A DNA stretch of 64,000 nucleotides, taken from contig NZ_CP015986.1 of the NCBI RefSeq assembly GCF_001658005.1, positions 124,001 to 188,000 of the forward strand. The letters run 5' to 3'. The notes under the pieces are model-generated. The model was not told the origin of the DNA. It ran no database searches and saw only the letters and a list, made by a program, of their open reading frames with translations. Positions within the stretch are counted from its first letter, which is position 1. Each line of letters starts with the position of its first letter. This document shows positions 9,661 through 17,667 of the stretch, piece by piece. The translations under genes were made by a program, and so were the position numbers. The DNA comes from Sphingobium sp. EP60837 (GTDB lineage: Bacteria; Pseudomonadota; Alphaproteobacteria; Sphingomonadales; Sphingomonadaceae).

Positions 9661-10067
9661 AGACGTTGCTGGCCTTGTTCGCGTTGCTATTCAGCACGGC
9701 GGTATCGGCGCAGTCGGCGCTTCCACCTGCCCCTTATGCCGATCGGCAGATCAGCGATCCCGCGCTTGAGCGCAAGGCGAAAGCTTTGATGGAGACCATT
9801 CGCTGCCTCACCTGTCAGAGTCAGTCGATCGCTGACAGCAATGCGAGCCTTGCAGGAGATATGCGTTCCCAGATCAGGGAGCGGATAATGGCTGGCGAAG
9901 AACCCGAACATATTCGGACATGGCTGATCGAGCGCTACGGCGATTGGGTAAGCTATGAGCCCACCGCTGATCCCGTCCTGTGGCCTTTGTGGGGCGCACC
10001 ATTGCTGCTGATCGGCCTTGGCCTGCTGTTGCTGCGTGGCCGTATCAAGCGAGGAAAGCGGTCATGA
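9657..10067 (+). CDS. ccmH: Cytochrome c-type biogenesis protein CcmH
   Basis: Periplasm-facing thiol-redox subunit of the heme ligation complex. ATG 9657 gives a 136-residue protein with a signal peptide ending near SAQS (residues about 1-19), the CxxC motif in IRCLTCQSQSIADSNA at about residues 43-58, and a C-terminal transmembrane helix followed by basic residues. This matches the N-terminal half of E. coli CcmH; the TPR half is encoded separately by the next gene. The start overlaps ccmG and the stop overlaps the next gene, each by four bases. Confidence 0.94.
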   Translation: MKTLLALFALLFSTAVSAQSALPPAPYADRQISDPALERKAKALMETIRCLTCQSQSIADSNASLAGDMRSQIRERIMAGEEPEHIRTWLIERYGDWVSYEPTADPVLWPLWGAPLLLIGLGLLLLRGRIKRGKRS

Positions 10068-10699
10068 CGGGATGGATCATCGCGGTAGGACTGTCGATCG
10101 TCCTGATGGCGGCGTTGGTTGCCGTTGGCCGGATTCCTCGCTCGGCATGGGAAATCACGGCAGCTGCGTTGCTGCTGGGCCTTGCCGGCTATGCTTGGCA
10201 AGGGAATCCCGGATTGGCTGGGGCACCGAAAGAAGCCGGCGCCGCCAAGGCCTTACAGTTCGACGAGCAACTTGCCGAGCAGCGTCGCGGCATGGCGGAA
10301 CGCTACGGCCAAGCGGGCCAGTGGCTCATGCTTTCAGACGGACTTGGCAGACAGGGCAAGACTAAAGAAGCGGCGAATGTACTACGCGCCGGATTGAAGC
10401 AGTCGCCGAATGACGCGAACCTCTGGTTAGGGCTAGGGAACGCGCTTGTGGCCCATGCTGATGGAGTTGTGTCGCCCGGTGCGGACTTTGCATATCGCCG
10501 GGCTATGGCGATCGATCCCGAGGCGCCTGCGCCCCGCTACTTCTACGGACTGGCCCTCGTTCGGGCAGGCCAGCTGCAAGCGGCCAAAGAGCTTTGGGCG
10601 CCTTTGGCTGCGAGCGCGCCGGAAGGATCGAAGATCAAGGCGGAACTGGACCTCAATATCGCGCGTATCGACGCGATGTTGGCTGCGGGTCCGCAGTAA
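10064..10699 (+). CDS. ccmI: CcmI-like tetratricopeptide protein of cytochrome c biogenesis
   Basis: Probable apocytochrome c chaperone of the heme ligation complex. ATG 10064 overlaps the ccmH stop. Two N-terminal hydrophobic segments (residues about 2-20 and 28-45) are followed by TPR-like helices, for example WLMLSDGLGRQGKTKEAANVL and the AHADGVVSPGADFAYRRAMAIDP unit typical of CcmI/CycH. At 211 residues it is much shorter than the CcmI proteins of about 400 residues in many alphaproteobacteria and lacks their long C-terminal part. It is the last gene of the ccm operon. Confidence 0.87.
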   Translation: MTGWIIAVGLSIVLMAALVAVGRIPRSAWEITAAALLLGLAGYAWQGNPGLAGAPKEAGAAKALQFDEQLAEQRRGMAERYGQAGQWLMLSDGLGRQGKTKEAANVLRAGLKQSPNDANLWLGLGNALVAHADGVVSPGADFAYRRAMAIDPEAPAPRYFYGLALVRAGQLQAAKELWAPLAASAPEGSKIKAELDLNIARIDAMLAAGPQ

Positions 10700-10840
10700 G
10701 CGCCTTGAAACAGTGCTCCATCATTTGCGCTGCTCAATCAGGCGTGATAGGGCGCGGCGTTTTTCGGGGGCGAGCGAGACAATCTCGCAGGCTGCCTTGG
10801 CTCGGGTGTCGGACGATCATGACCATTCGGCGTTTCCTTC

Positions 10841-12769
10841 ATGGCTGATCAATTGGTGAGCGGTGCAACGCATGCTGATGAGGAAGACGGCCAAGGACAC
10901 AGCCATGCGGGACAGAAGGCGACCCTGAAGCTCGTCGTCGGCGCAATCGGGATTGTGTTCGGCGACATCGGCACCAGCCCGCTCTACGCTTTCCGCGAAA
11001 CCTTCGCTGGGCATCATCACCTCGCGCTAGACCCGGACCATATTCTGGGCGTGATCAGCCTGATGTTCTGGTCGATGATGTTGGTAGTGACACTGAAATA
11101 TGTCACCATCATCATGCGTGCCGATAACAAGGGAGAGGGAGGCAGCCTTGCTCTCCTCGCGCTGATCAACGGTCAGACGAAGACGCAGCGTTGGTCTCGT
11201 GGCATCGTCCTACTCGGCGTTTTTGCAACATCGCTCTTCTACGGCGATTCCATGATCACCCCGGCAGTGTCGGTTTTGTCGGCTGTCGAAGGGCTAGCCG
11301 TTTATAATTCAGCGCTCGCCCCCGCCATCCTTCCTGCAGCAGTCATAATTCTTGTGGGCCTGTTCTGGATACAGGGTCTGGGCACCACCCGCGTGGCGTC
11401 GCTTTTCGGCCCGATCATGCTGATCTATTTCGTCACGATCGCGACGCTCGGCGTTATCAGCATCATTAAGACGCCTGGGATTCTCTACGCCTTCAACCCT
11501 TATTGGGCCGTCATGTTTTTTGTGACTGACCCTTTGCCCGCTTTCCTAGCGCTAGGCGCAGTCGTGCTTGCTGTTACGGGCGCCGAAGCGCTTTATGCGG
11601 ATATGGGGCATTTCGGCCGCAGCCCCATACGCGTGTCCTGGCTTTCCTTCGTGCTGCCAGCCCTAATGATGAACTATATGGGGCAGGGGGCCTTGCTGTT
11701 CCGTGAGGGCGCCGCAGCGCTACACAGTCCCTTCTATCATCTGGCTCCACAATGGGCGCAACTGCCGCTTATCGCTCTTGCCACCTTGGCAGCGATCATC
11801 GCCAGCCAAGCGGTGATATCAGGCGCATTTTCGGTCACTCAGCAGGCGATCCAACTGGGCTTCATGCCGCGCCTGCGCATCGCTCATACCAGCGCTTCGA
11901 CGGCAGGCCAGATTTACATTCCCCTGATAAACTGGGGACTGATGGTGATGGTAATCCTGCTCGTTCTGGTGTTCCAGACATCGTCAAACCTGACCGCTGC
12001 CTACGGCATCGCGGTGACCGGCGCCATGTTCATCGACAATTTGCTCCTGACGGTGCTGCTCTATCGGCTGTGGAAATGGCGCTGGTATTATTCCGCGCCA
12101 TTGCTGGCCGTCTTCTTCCTTGTCGATGGAGCTTACCTCGCCGCGAATTTTACGAAGGTTCCGGACGGTGGCTGGTTCCCGCTCTTGATCGGCTTTGTGG
12201 TTTTCACCTTGCTGACGACATGGTCACGCGGGCGCCGGTTGGTTCAGGATCGGCTTCGCGAGGCTGCCATGCCGATCCCGGTGTTCGTCGCTTCGGCCGC
12301 CAATAGTGCGGTGCGCGTACCCGGCACTGCGGTGTTCATGACGTCAACCTCGAACGGTGTGCCCCATGCGCTGCTCCATAACCTGAAGCACAACAAGGTG
12401 CTGCATGAGCGCGTGATTCTGTTGACCGTAAAAATCCGGGATGTGCCGGTCGTCGAAGAGGACGGCCGCTGCAAGCTGGAGGACCTAGGCAGAGGATTCT
12501 TCCGTCTGATCCTGCAATATGGCTTCATGCAGGAGCCAGATGTGCCCGCTGCGCTCAAGAATGTTACCGGCTGCGGTCAAGCATTCAGGATGATGGAAAC
12601 CAGCTTCTTCCTGGCGCGCCAGACTCTGCTGCCTTCTGCCAAGCCTGGCATGCCGCTGTGGCGGGAAAAGATCTTCGCCTGGATGCTGCGTAACGCGGAA
12701 AGCGCGATGGAATTTTTCCGCTTGCCGACGAATCGCGTGGTGGAGTTGGGGAGCCAAGTCGAAATTTGA
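10841..12769 (+). CDS. kup: Low-affinity potassium transporter Kup
   Basis: Potassium:proton symporter of the KUP/HAK/KT family in the inner membrane. The 642-residue protein starts, after about 30 soluble residues, with [20 protein letters not shown], the Kup signature. About twelve membrane spans follow to residue about 460, then a cytoplasmic C-terminal domain. The ATG at 10841 has no good ribosome site directly before it, so the start is less certain than the gene. The 141 bases after ccmI show no other gene. A hairpin at 12781-12804 follows its stop. Confidence 0.95.
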   Translation: MADQLVSGATHADEEDGQGHSHAGQKATLKLVVGAIGIVFGDIGTSPLYAFRETFAGHHHLALDPDHILGVISLMFWSMMLVVTLKYVTIIMRADNKGEGGSLALLALINGQTKTQRWSRGIVLLGVFATSLFYGDSMITPAVSVLSAVEGLAVYNSALAPAILPAAVIILVGLFWIQGLGTTRVASLFGPIMLIYFVTIATLGVISIIKTPGILYAFNPYWAVMFFVTDPLPAFLALGAVVLAVTGAEALYADMGHFGRSPIRVSWLSFVLPALMMNYMGQGALLFREGAAALHSPFYHLAPQWAQLPLIALATLAAIIASQAVISGAFSVTQQAIQLGFMPRLRIAHTSASTAGQIYIPLINWGLMVMVILLVLVFQTSSNLTAAYGIAVTGAMFIDNLLLTVLLYRLWKWRWYYSAPLLAVFFLVDGAYLAANFTKVPDGGWFPLLIGFVVFTLLTTWSRGRRLVQDRLREAAMPIPVFVASAANSAVRVPGTAVFMTSTSNGVPHALLHNLKHNKVLHERVILLTVKIRDVPVVEEDGRCKLEDLGRGFFRLILQYGFMQEPDVPAALKNVTGCGQAFRMMETSFFLARQTLLPSAKPGMPLWREKIFAWMLRNAESAMEFFRLPTNRVVELGSQVEI

Positions 12770-12774
12770 CTTGC

Positions 12775-12804
12775 AAAAAAGGGCGCGGCCCACTGACCGC
12801 GCCC
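12775..12804 (-). terminator. Intrinsic terminator between convergent kup and hsp20
   Basis: A perfect 8-bp stem (GGGCGCGG at 12781-12788 with CCGCGCCC at 12797-12804) has an 8-base loop. On the leftward strand it is followed by six T residues (A-run 12775-12780), so it is a good terminator for hsp20. On the rightward strand the T-tract is weak, so its use by kup is less certain. Confidence 0.75.
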
Positions 12805-12830
12805 CGATTTCGTCTTTCAATATCAAGCAA

Positions 12831-13295
12831 TCAGGCGGCGTCGCGATCGCTGCTGATCTCCACAAGCTGACCGCCATTGATCGCGATCTTCTTGGGTTTC
12901 ATGGCTTCCGGGATTTCGCGGACCAGATCAACTATCAGCAAGCCATCCGCAAGATCGGCCTTTTCCACCCGCACAAAGTCAGCCAACTCAAAGCGCCGTT
13001 CAAAGCTGCGATTGGCGATACCCACATGCAGGAATTTGGAACGGTCCGAGCTAGCGCTGTCGTCTTTGCGTCCAACAACTTGGAGCAAGTTCTGCTGAGC
13101 GGTAATGTCGATTTCGTCAGGACGGAAACCGGCCACTGCCAGCGTTACACGGTAGCGATCCTCCGAAAGGCGCTCGATATTGAAAGGAGGATAGTTGTCG
13201 CCCTGCTGCAACCGAGCGTTATTTTCGATCAGGTCGAAAAGACGGTCAAAGCCGACGGTTGAGCGACGATAGGGGGTAAGATCAAAACCACGCAT
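12831..13295 (-). CDS. Small heat-shock protein Hsp20 (IbpA-like)
   Basis: ATP-independent holdase that binds unfolding proteins. I use ATG 13295 (MRGFDLTPYRRSTVGFDRLF), which gives 154 residues and the typical class A N-terminus; the longer in-frame start at 13370 would translate the regulatory leader. The alpha-crystallin domain spans residues about 37-130, with YRVTLAVAGF and FERRFELADFV. The C-terminal IxI motif appears as KKIAING. An RpoH-like promoter and a structured leader precede it. Confidence 0.93.
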   Translation of the reverse strand: MRGFDLTPYRRSTVGFDRLFDLIENNARLQQGDNYPPFNIERLSEDRYRVTLAVAGFRPDEIDITAQQNLLQVVGRKDDSASSDRSKFLHVGIANRSFERRFELADFVRVEKADLADGLLIVDLVREIPEAMKPKKIAINGGQLVEISSDRDAA

Positions 13296-13384
13296 GTCAT
13301 AATCTCCATCAGAGCAAAATGAACGTGCCGAACCCGAAAAGGCATCCGGCGATACGGTGCTTGGCCCCATAAGGCGGCCGAGCG
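13296..13384 (-). promoter_or_regulatory. Candidate ROSE-like RNA thermometer in the hsp20 leader
   Basis: The roughly 90-nucleotide leader predicted from the heat-shock promoter can fold into hairpins. One pairs GCCG-G-A with TCGGC around a TTTTC loop and leaves a bulged G. Next to the start codon, the segment TTTTGCTCTGATGGAGATT contains the TTGCT core that ROSE thermometers place opposite the ribosome site GGAG. Similarity to ROSE is judged by eye from known features of alphaproteobacterial hsp20 leaders; no covariance model was run. Confidence 0.45.
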
Positions 13385-13390
13385 TCGTTG

Positions 13391-13418
13391 ATATGGTTGG
13401 AATGAAGACGGATTCAAG
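13391..13418 (-). promoter_or_regulatory. Candidate RpoH (sigma-32) promoter of hsp20
   Basis: On the leftward strand CTTGAA (13413-13418) is separated by 16 bases from CCATAT (13391-13396), within the longer AACCATAT. These resemble the heat-shock sigma -35 CTTGAA and -10 CCCCATAT elements. The predicted start near 13384 leaves a leader of about 90 nucleotides before ATG 13295. Confidence 0.6.
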
Positions 13419-13435
13419 TGGACGAGAGCGGAATC

Positions 13436-13471
13436 AAAAGTGCCCGGACCGCGTTCCCACGATCCGGGCAC
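13436..13471 (-). terminator. Strong leftward intrinsic terminator upstream of hsp20
   Basis: On the leftward strand GTGCCCGGATCGTG pairs with CGCGGTCCGGGCAC, 14 base pairs including two U-G pairs, closed by a GGAA tetraloop. TTTT follows immediately (A-run 13436-13439). No coding region ends here on that strand, so it appears to end a non-coding transcript just before the hsp20 promoter. Confidence 0.8.
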
Positions 13472-13570
13472 TAATGGACGATTGCTCGTCTCCCCCTTGG
13501 CCTGCCTCGACCGCTTCTTAGCCCCCTAAGCTCGAAGCGGGATGCAGTATCCCTGAACCACGGCCATTAA
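13436..13570 (-). ncRNA. Candidate structured non-coding RNA of unknown family
   Basis: Leftward of lolC, the sequence folds into consecutive perfect hairpins and ends in a strong terminator. An outer stem TGGCC/GGCCA (13562-13566 with 13498-13502) encloses hairpin GGGAT-ACTGC-ATCCC (13539-13553) and an 11-bp bulged hairpin (13511-13540, CCCC/GGGG loop). Next comes GACGA-GCAA-TCGTC with a GNRA loop (13477-13490), then the terminator. The first two hairpins share two bases. No open frame with a ribosome site is seen. The 5' end is unknown and could lie up to about 13620. I considered 6S RNA, SRP RNA and common riboswitches and could not match any with confidence. Confidence 0.5.
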
Positions 13571-13750
13571 CCTGTGCTTCGCTGACTTTGCTATGGCTCC
13601 AGCAGGCTGCTGTCACGGCCTATTTCCGCAGCGGAAACTTTTCCCTCCGACCCTGTGGCTGAGGTGCAACAATCCGCAACGCTTGCCGTTGGATGAGACC
13701 CTGCTAGACGGGCAGGACTTAGTCCCACGTAAAAGGCCGTCTGCGCCATC
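13571..13750. other. Intergenic stretch before lolC
   Basis: No gene seen. It holds a short palindrome TTTCCGCAGCGGAAA (13623-13637) followed by CTTTTCCC, which could be a weak rightward terminator, and CAGCA/TGCTG (13601-13613). It must also contain the lolC promoter and any promoter of the leftward RNA, but no clear -35/-10 pair stands out. Confidence 0.5.
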
Positions 13751-15001
13751 ATGATCTTATCTCGATACGAACGTATGATCGCCAAGCGCTATCTGCTGCC
13801 TGGCAAAGGCGAAGGATTCATCTTCCTGGTAGCAGGGATCAGCTTGGCAGCCGTGATGCTGGGGGTTGCGGCTCTCATCATCGTGATGAGCGTCATGAAT
13901 GGATTTCGGGCGGAATTGTTCGACAAGATTGTTGGCCTGAACGGCCATGCCGTCGTCCAGGGCTATGGCGGGAGGCTGCCGGACTGGCGGTCCATCCTAA
14001 AGGAAGCGCAGGCGACGCCGGGTGTGACAAGCGCAACACCGTTGATCGAACAGCCGCTTCTCGGCAGCTTCCAGGGCCGTGTGGAGGCTGTGCTGGTCCG
14101 CGGCATGACGGTGAAGGACATCCGCAACAATTCAACGCTGAAAGCCAAGGTGCTTGCCGGAAGCTTGGATGACCTGACAGCTAATGGCGGCAAGGTTGGC
14201 ATTGGATCGCGATTGGCTGAAAATCTCGGGCTCCGGCTTGGCGATAGTATCACGATCATCAACCCGGCTGGCAGATCGACGCCGTTCGGCACGGTCCCCC
14301 GGCAGGTTTCTTACCAAGTGGCGGCGATCTTCGAAGTCGGCGTTTATGATTATGACAAGGCCTTCGTCGTTATGCCAATGGAGGACGCGCAGACCTTGTT
14401 GTTGCTGGGCGATGTTGTTGGCATGATCGAGGTGGAAACGGTCGATGCAGATCAGGTGGGCGCAATATTGCAGCCTTTGGCAGGCAAAGTAGCTGGTCGC
14501 GCCGTCGTGACGGACTGGCGCCAGATGAACGCTTCCTTGTTCGAGGCGTTAGCCGTCGAGCGTGTCGCCATGTTCGTGGTGCTTTCGATCATCGTCCTTG
14601 TCGCGGTTTTCAACATCCTGTCCTCACTTATCATGCTGGTGCGGGCGAAGACACGGGACATTGCGATCCTGCGAACAATGGGCGCTAGCCGCGCCGGACT
14701 GGTCAAAATCTTCATGACCGTTGGTGTAACTATTGGTTCGCTTGGGATGGCGGCGGGAATGGTGCTGGGCTTCACATTCCTCTTCTTCCGCCAGAGCGTC
14801 GTGAACGCGATCCAGTTCCTTACTGGGCAGAATCTGTGGGATCCCTCGATCCGTTTCTTGACCGAATTGCCCGCCAAGCCTGACCCGATCGAAATCTCGA
14901 TCATATGCCTTATGGCTTTGATCTTCAGTTTCCTGGCAACGCTTTATCCTGCCTTCAAGGCTGCCAATACTGATCCCGTCCAGGTGCTGCGTTATGAATG
15001 A
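13751..15001 (+). CDS. lolC: Lipoprotein-releasing ABC transporter permease LolC/LolE
   Basis: Inner-membrane permease that, with LolD, releases outer-membrane lipoproteins to LolA. The 416-residue protein starts with the Lol family N-terminus ([17 protein letters not shown]), has TM1 at about residues 22-45, and a periplasmic domain to about residue 270. Three C-terminal helices follow, with the [16 protein letters not shown] coupling segment near residue 305. A single permease gene here implies the LolC/E-hybrid homodimer arrangement (LolF-like) of many non-enteric proteobacteria. Its last eight bases overlap lolD. Confidence 0.93.
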   Translation: MILSRYERMIAKRYLLPGKGEGFIFLVAGISLAAVMLGVAALIIVMSVMNGFRAELFDKIVGLNGHAVVQGYGGRLPDWRSILKEAQATPGVTSATPLIEQPLLGSFQGRVEAVLVRGMTVKDIRNNSTLKAKVLAGSLDDLTANGGKVGIGSRLAENLGLRLGDSITIINPAGRSTPFGTVPRQVSYQVAAIFEVGVYDYDKAFVVMPMEDAQTLLLLGDVVGMIEVETVDADQVGAILQPLAGKVAGRAVVTDWRQMNASLFEALAVERVAMFVVLSIIVLVAVFNILSSLIMLVRAKTRDIAILRTMGASRAGLVKIFMTVGVTIGSLGMAAGMVLGFTFLFFRQSVVNAIQFLTGQNLWDPSIRFLTELPAKPDPIEISIICLMALIFSFLATLYPAFKAANTDPVQVLRYE

Positions 15002-15683
15002 TATTCTGAAGGTCGCGGGCCTTAAACGTAGCTTCACCCAGGGTGGGGTGACAATCGAGGTTTTGCGCGGCGTCGATCTGACGGTGGGTGAAGGGGAGAT
15101 CGTCGCGCTCCTCGGCCCATCAGGTTCGGGAAAATCGACGCTTCTACAGGCTGTCGGGCTGCTTGAAGGCGGCTTTGACGGATCGATACGCATCGATGGT
15201 CAGGAGGCGGCGCGCCTCGACAATGACGGCCGAACCCGGTTGCGCAGGGACGCGCTGGGGTTCGTCTATCAATTTCATCACCTGCTGCCAGACTTCAATG
15301 CTGCGGAGAACGTCATTCTGCCGCAGGTCATCCGCGACACGGACATGAATAAGGCGCGCTTGAGGGCGGAGTCGCTTCTTACGTCACTTGGCCTTGGCCA
15401 CCGCCTTGATCATCGGCCAAGCCAGCTTTCCGGTGGCGAGCAGCAGCGCGTCGCTGTCGCCAGAGCCTTGGCCAACAGGCCAGCTCTTATTCTGGCCGAT
15501 GAGCCTACAGGCAATCTGGACGAGCGGACCGCCGACATCGTTCTTGCAGAGTTTCTGCGGCTTGTGCGGGAGGAAGGATCGGCGGCCTTGGTCGCCACCC
15601 ATAACGAACGGCTTGCGGAAAAAATGGACCGCGTGGTGCGGCTGCATGAGGGCTTCCTGGAAGAGGCGTCAGACCCGCGCTGA
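14994..15683 (+). CDS. lolD: Lipoprotein-releasing ABC transporter ATPase LolD
   Basis: ATPase that powers lipoprotein extraction by the neighbouring permease. In 229 residues it has Walker [10 protein letters not shown] (residues about 40-48), the Lol-specific [12 protein letters not shown] segment, signature [15 protein letters not shown] (about 142-156), and Walker [13 protein letters not shown]. It overlaps lolC by eight bases, so the two are cotranslated. It ends 15 bases inside the end of the convergent diguanylate cyclase gene. Confidence 0.95.
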   Translation: MNDILKVAGLKRSFTQGGVTIEVLRGVDLTVGEGEIVALLGPSGSGKSTLLQAVGLLEGGFDGSIRIDGQEAARLDNDGRTRLRRDALGFVYQFHHLLPDFNAAENVILPQVIRDTDMNKARLRAESLLTSLGLGHRLDHRPSQLSGGEQQRVAVARALANRPALILADEPTGNLDERTADIVLAEFLRLVREEGSAALVATHNERLAEKMDRVVRLHEGFLEEASDPR

Positions 15684-17477
15684 CATTTCATCGCGAACTG
15701 TAGCTACCACAATCTGATCGCGTCCCTGCGCCTTCGCTCGAAGGAGAGCCGCGTCGGCGGTCTGAACCAACGTTTTAGGCTGGCCATGGTCCGGATATAC
15801 CGCGAGACCGAAGGATGCGGTTATTGGGCCAAGCTCTTGGTGCCCATATTCCACGCGTAATTTCTGAATGCGATTTTGAACCTGCTGCGCACGGGCGAAA
15901 GCCTGATCTAGGGAGAAGCCCGGCATTAGCAGCACGAATTCTTCGCCTCCCAAGCGAAAGGCATAGCCGTCTTCACGGAGTGCTTCATCCAGCACTCCGC
16001 CTACAGCCTTCAGCACCGCATCTCCTGCGTCATGCCCATGTGCGTCATTGAAGCGTTTGAAATGATCGATATCCGCCATGAGACATGCGAGGGGAGAATG
16101 GTTACGGCTGCTGAGCGAAACCTCTTCCTCGATCGTCATGTCGAAGCGCCGCCGGTTCGCCAGACCCGTGAGCACGTCCACCATGGCCATCTCGCGCAAT
16201 GCATCACGAAGCCGCAGGTTGGCAAGCGCCAAGCCGATATTTTCGGCCAGCATCTCCAGATATTTTTCGGTTCTCTCAATCTGATCGGCAATGATGTTTT
16301 CGGGCTTTTCGAAATAGAGCAGGCCGATGGTTTCGCCCTGCGCCGACAAGGGGATGCATATGGTCCCGACGCCAGACGGTTCCCCCAGATGATCACAGGG
16401 GATGTCGATCATGTTGCCGGCAGGGCGATGGATTTGACCGCGACGCAACGCCCAACAGGCGGAAGGGGGAAATTCTTCTTTCGATTGGACGGGCGATAGC
16501 CAGTCACATGCCTGGCGCATGGCATTGCGGCGGGCATCATGAATATAGAGCCGTCCGGCGAAACCCGGTGCGATTTCAGGAGCGAACCACCGGACCACAT
16601 CGACAAGATCGGAACTACTGTCACACCCCTGAAGCCGCTGCGTCATTCGCGACAGAAGGTCCCGCATGATCCGATCCGCGTCCCGCTCCTTTTCCAGCCT
16701 CTGCCGTTCCAATCCATTCTCGCGGAAAATACGGATGGCCTGAGCCATGTCGCCAATCTCATCGACATGGGAAAATTCGGGTGGAATGGCGGCGAAGTCC
16801 TGGGCGGCCAAGCGCGTCACCACATCGCTCAGGCGAACCACCGGGTGCAAAATGCGCTGTTTGAGAATGAAATAGAGAACACAGAGAAAGAGCAGTGCAG
16901 TAGCGCCCAGCATGATTTCAGACATAGTTCGCCACTGACGGGCGGTTGCAGTAGCGCGGGCGATCGCGGCCTCGGTACGTTGATCGAGCATATACTGGAA
17001 TTTGCCGATCTGAGCCGCAATACGGTCCAGTTCCCGGCCATACTCATCACCGAACAAGATGGTCCGCGCGGCGTCTCGATTGCCATCCGTGACGGCGCGT
17101 ATCGCGGCTTCCTGTTCGTCGGTGAGTGCGTCTGCCCAATGCAGAGCATCGCGGAGCGCGGCAAGTTCGCCTTCCGTTGCGCCGGCATCCTGCAACAGTC
17201 TGATGCGATGCTCGATGGAACGAAGCGCCGCTTTCTCGCGGCGGTAGGCGATCACATGAGTCGGATCGGCCGTTATAGAAAAGGTCCTCGCCTGTTCGGT
17301 CTGCCGATAACTATCTTCGAGGAGAGTGGCGGTCAGCTGATCGAAACGCGCCCTTTGCTCAACGGCTGCGCGTTCAACCCTCTCCGCGCCCGACGCCATC
17401 AGCATTGTCGTGCCGGAGGCAAGTGTCAGCAGTACGGTTGCCCCATAAGCCCAGTTGGTGATCGTCGATAAACGCAT
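15669..17477 (-). CDS. Membrane diguanylate cyclase with HAMP, GAF and GGDEF domains
   Basis: Probably makes cyclic di-GMP from two GTP. The 602-residue protein has a transmembrane helix at about 10-30, a helical periplasmic sensor, a second helix at about 190-208, HAMP (about 209-262), a GAF-like domain (about 285-425), and a C-terminal GGDEF domain with an intact GGEEF active site at about 510-514. The product-inhibition site, RxxD five residues before GGEEF, reads REDG, so feedback inhibition may be absent. No EAL domain is present. The signal sensed is unknown. It converges with lolD, overlapping by 15 bases. Confidence 0.9.
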   Translation of the reverse strand: MRLSTITNWAYGATVLLTLASGTTMLMASGAERVERAAVEQRARFDQLTATLLEDSYRQTEQARTFSITADPTHVIAYRREKAALRSIEHRIRLLQDAGATEGELAALRDALHWADALTDEQEAAIRAVTDGNRDAARTILFGDEYGRELDRIAAQIGKFQYMLDQRTEAAIARATATARQWRTMSEIMLGATALLFLCVLYFILKQRILHPVVRLSDVVTRLAAQDFAAIPPEFSHVDEIGDMAQAIRIFRENGLERQRLEKERDADRIMRDLLSRMTQRLQGCDSSSDLVDVVRWFAPEIAPGFAGRLYIHDARRNAMRQACDWLSPVQSKEEFPPSACWALRRGQIHRPAGNMIDIPCDHLGEPSGVGTICIPLSAQGETIGLLYFEKPENIIADQIERTEKYLEMLAENIGLALANLRLRDALREMAMVDVLTGLANRRRFDMTIEEEVSLSSRNHSPLACLMADIDHFKRFNDAHGHDAGDAVLKAVGGVLDEALREDGYAFRLGGEEFVLLMPGFSLDQAFARAQQVQNRIQKLRVEYGHQELGPITASFGLAVYPDHGQPKTLVQTADAALLRAKAQGRDQIVVATVRDEMSARV

Positions 17478-17604
17478 ACGCCGTCACCTAGGCGTGAGAA
17501 GTTGGAGATTGTTTAATGGCATGAAAAGCCAATCCAAAACGGCGATCGAACCACACCGGCCGAAAGGCCCGGAGCGCTGAGATTAGCGGCAGCGTCACCA
17601 GCGC

Positions 17605-17613
17605 TTATCCACA
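17605..17613 (+). promoter_or_regulatory. Consensus DnaA box upstream of dnaE
   Basis: TTATCCACA matches the DnaA-box consensus TTATNCACA exactly and lies 55 bases before the dnaE start, within a 190-base region between two divergently read genes. A single 9-mer can occur by chance, so binding is only a suggestion. Confidence 0.4.
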
Positions 17614-17667
17614 GCATTCCGCAGGAAGGGCTGGCGTCGAATCGCCTGTGCGGCCTATCACTGCGCC

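Noticed and set aside
13436..13620. 6S RNA or SRP RNA as identity of the structured RNA
   Set aside because: I could not find the SRP GGAAG/GCAGCC loop or a long closing stem joining both ends as in 6S RNA, so I left the family open.
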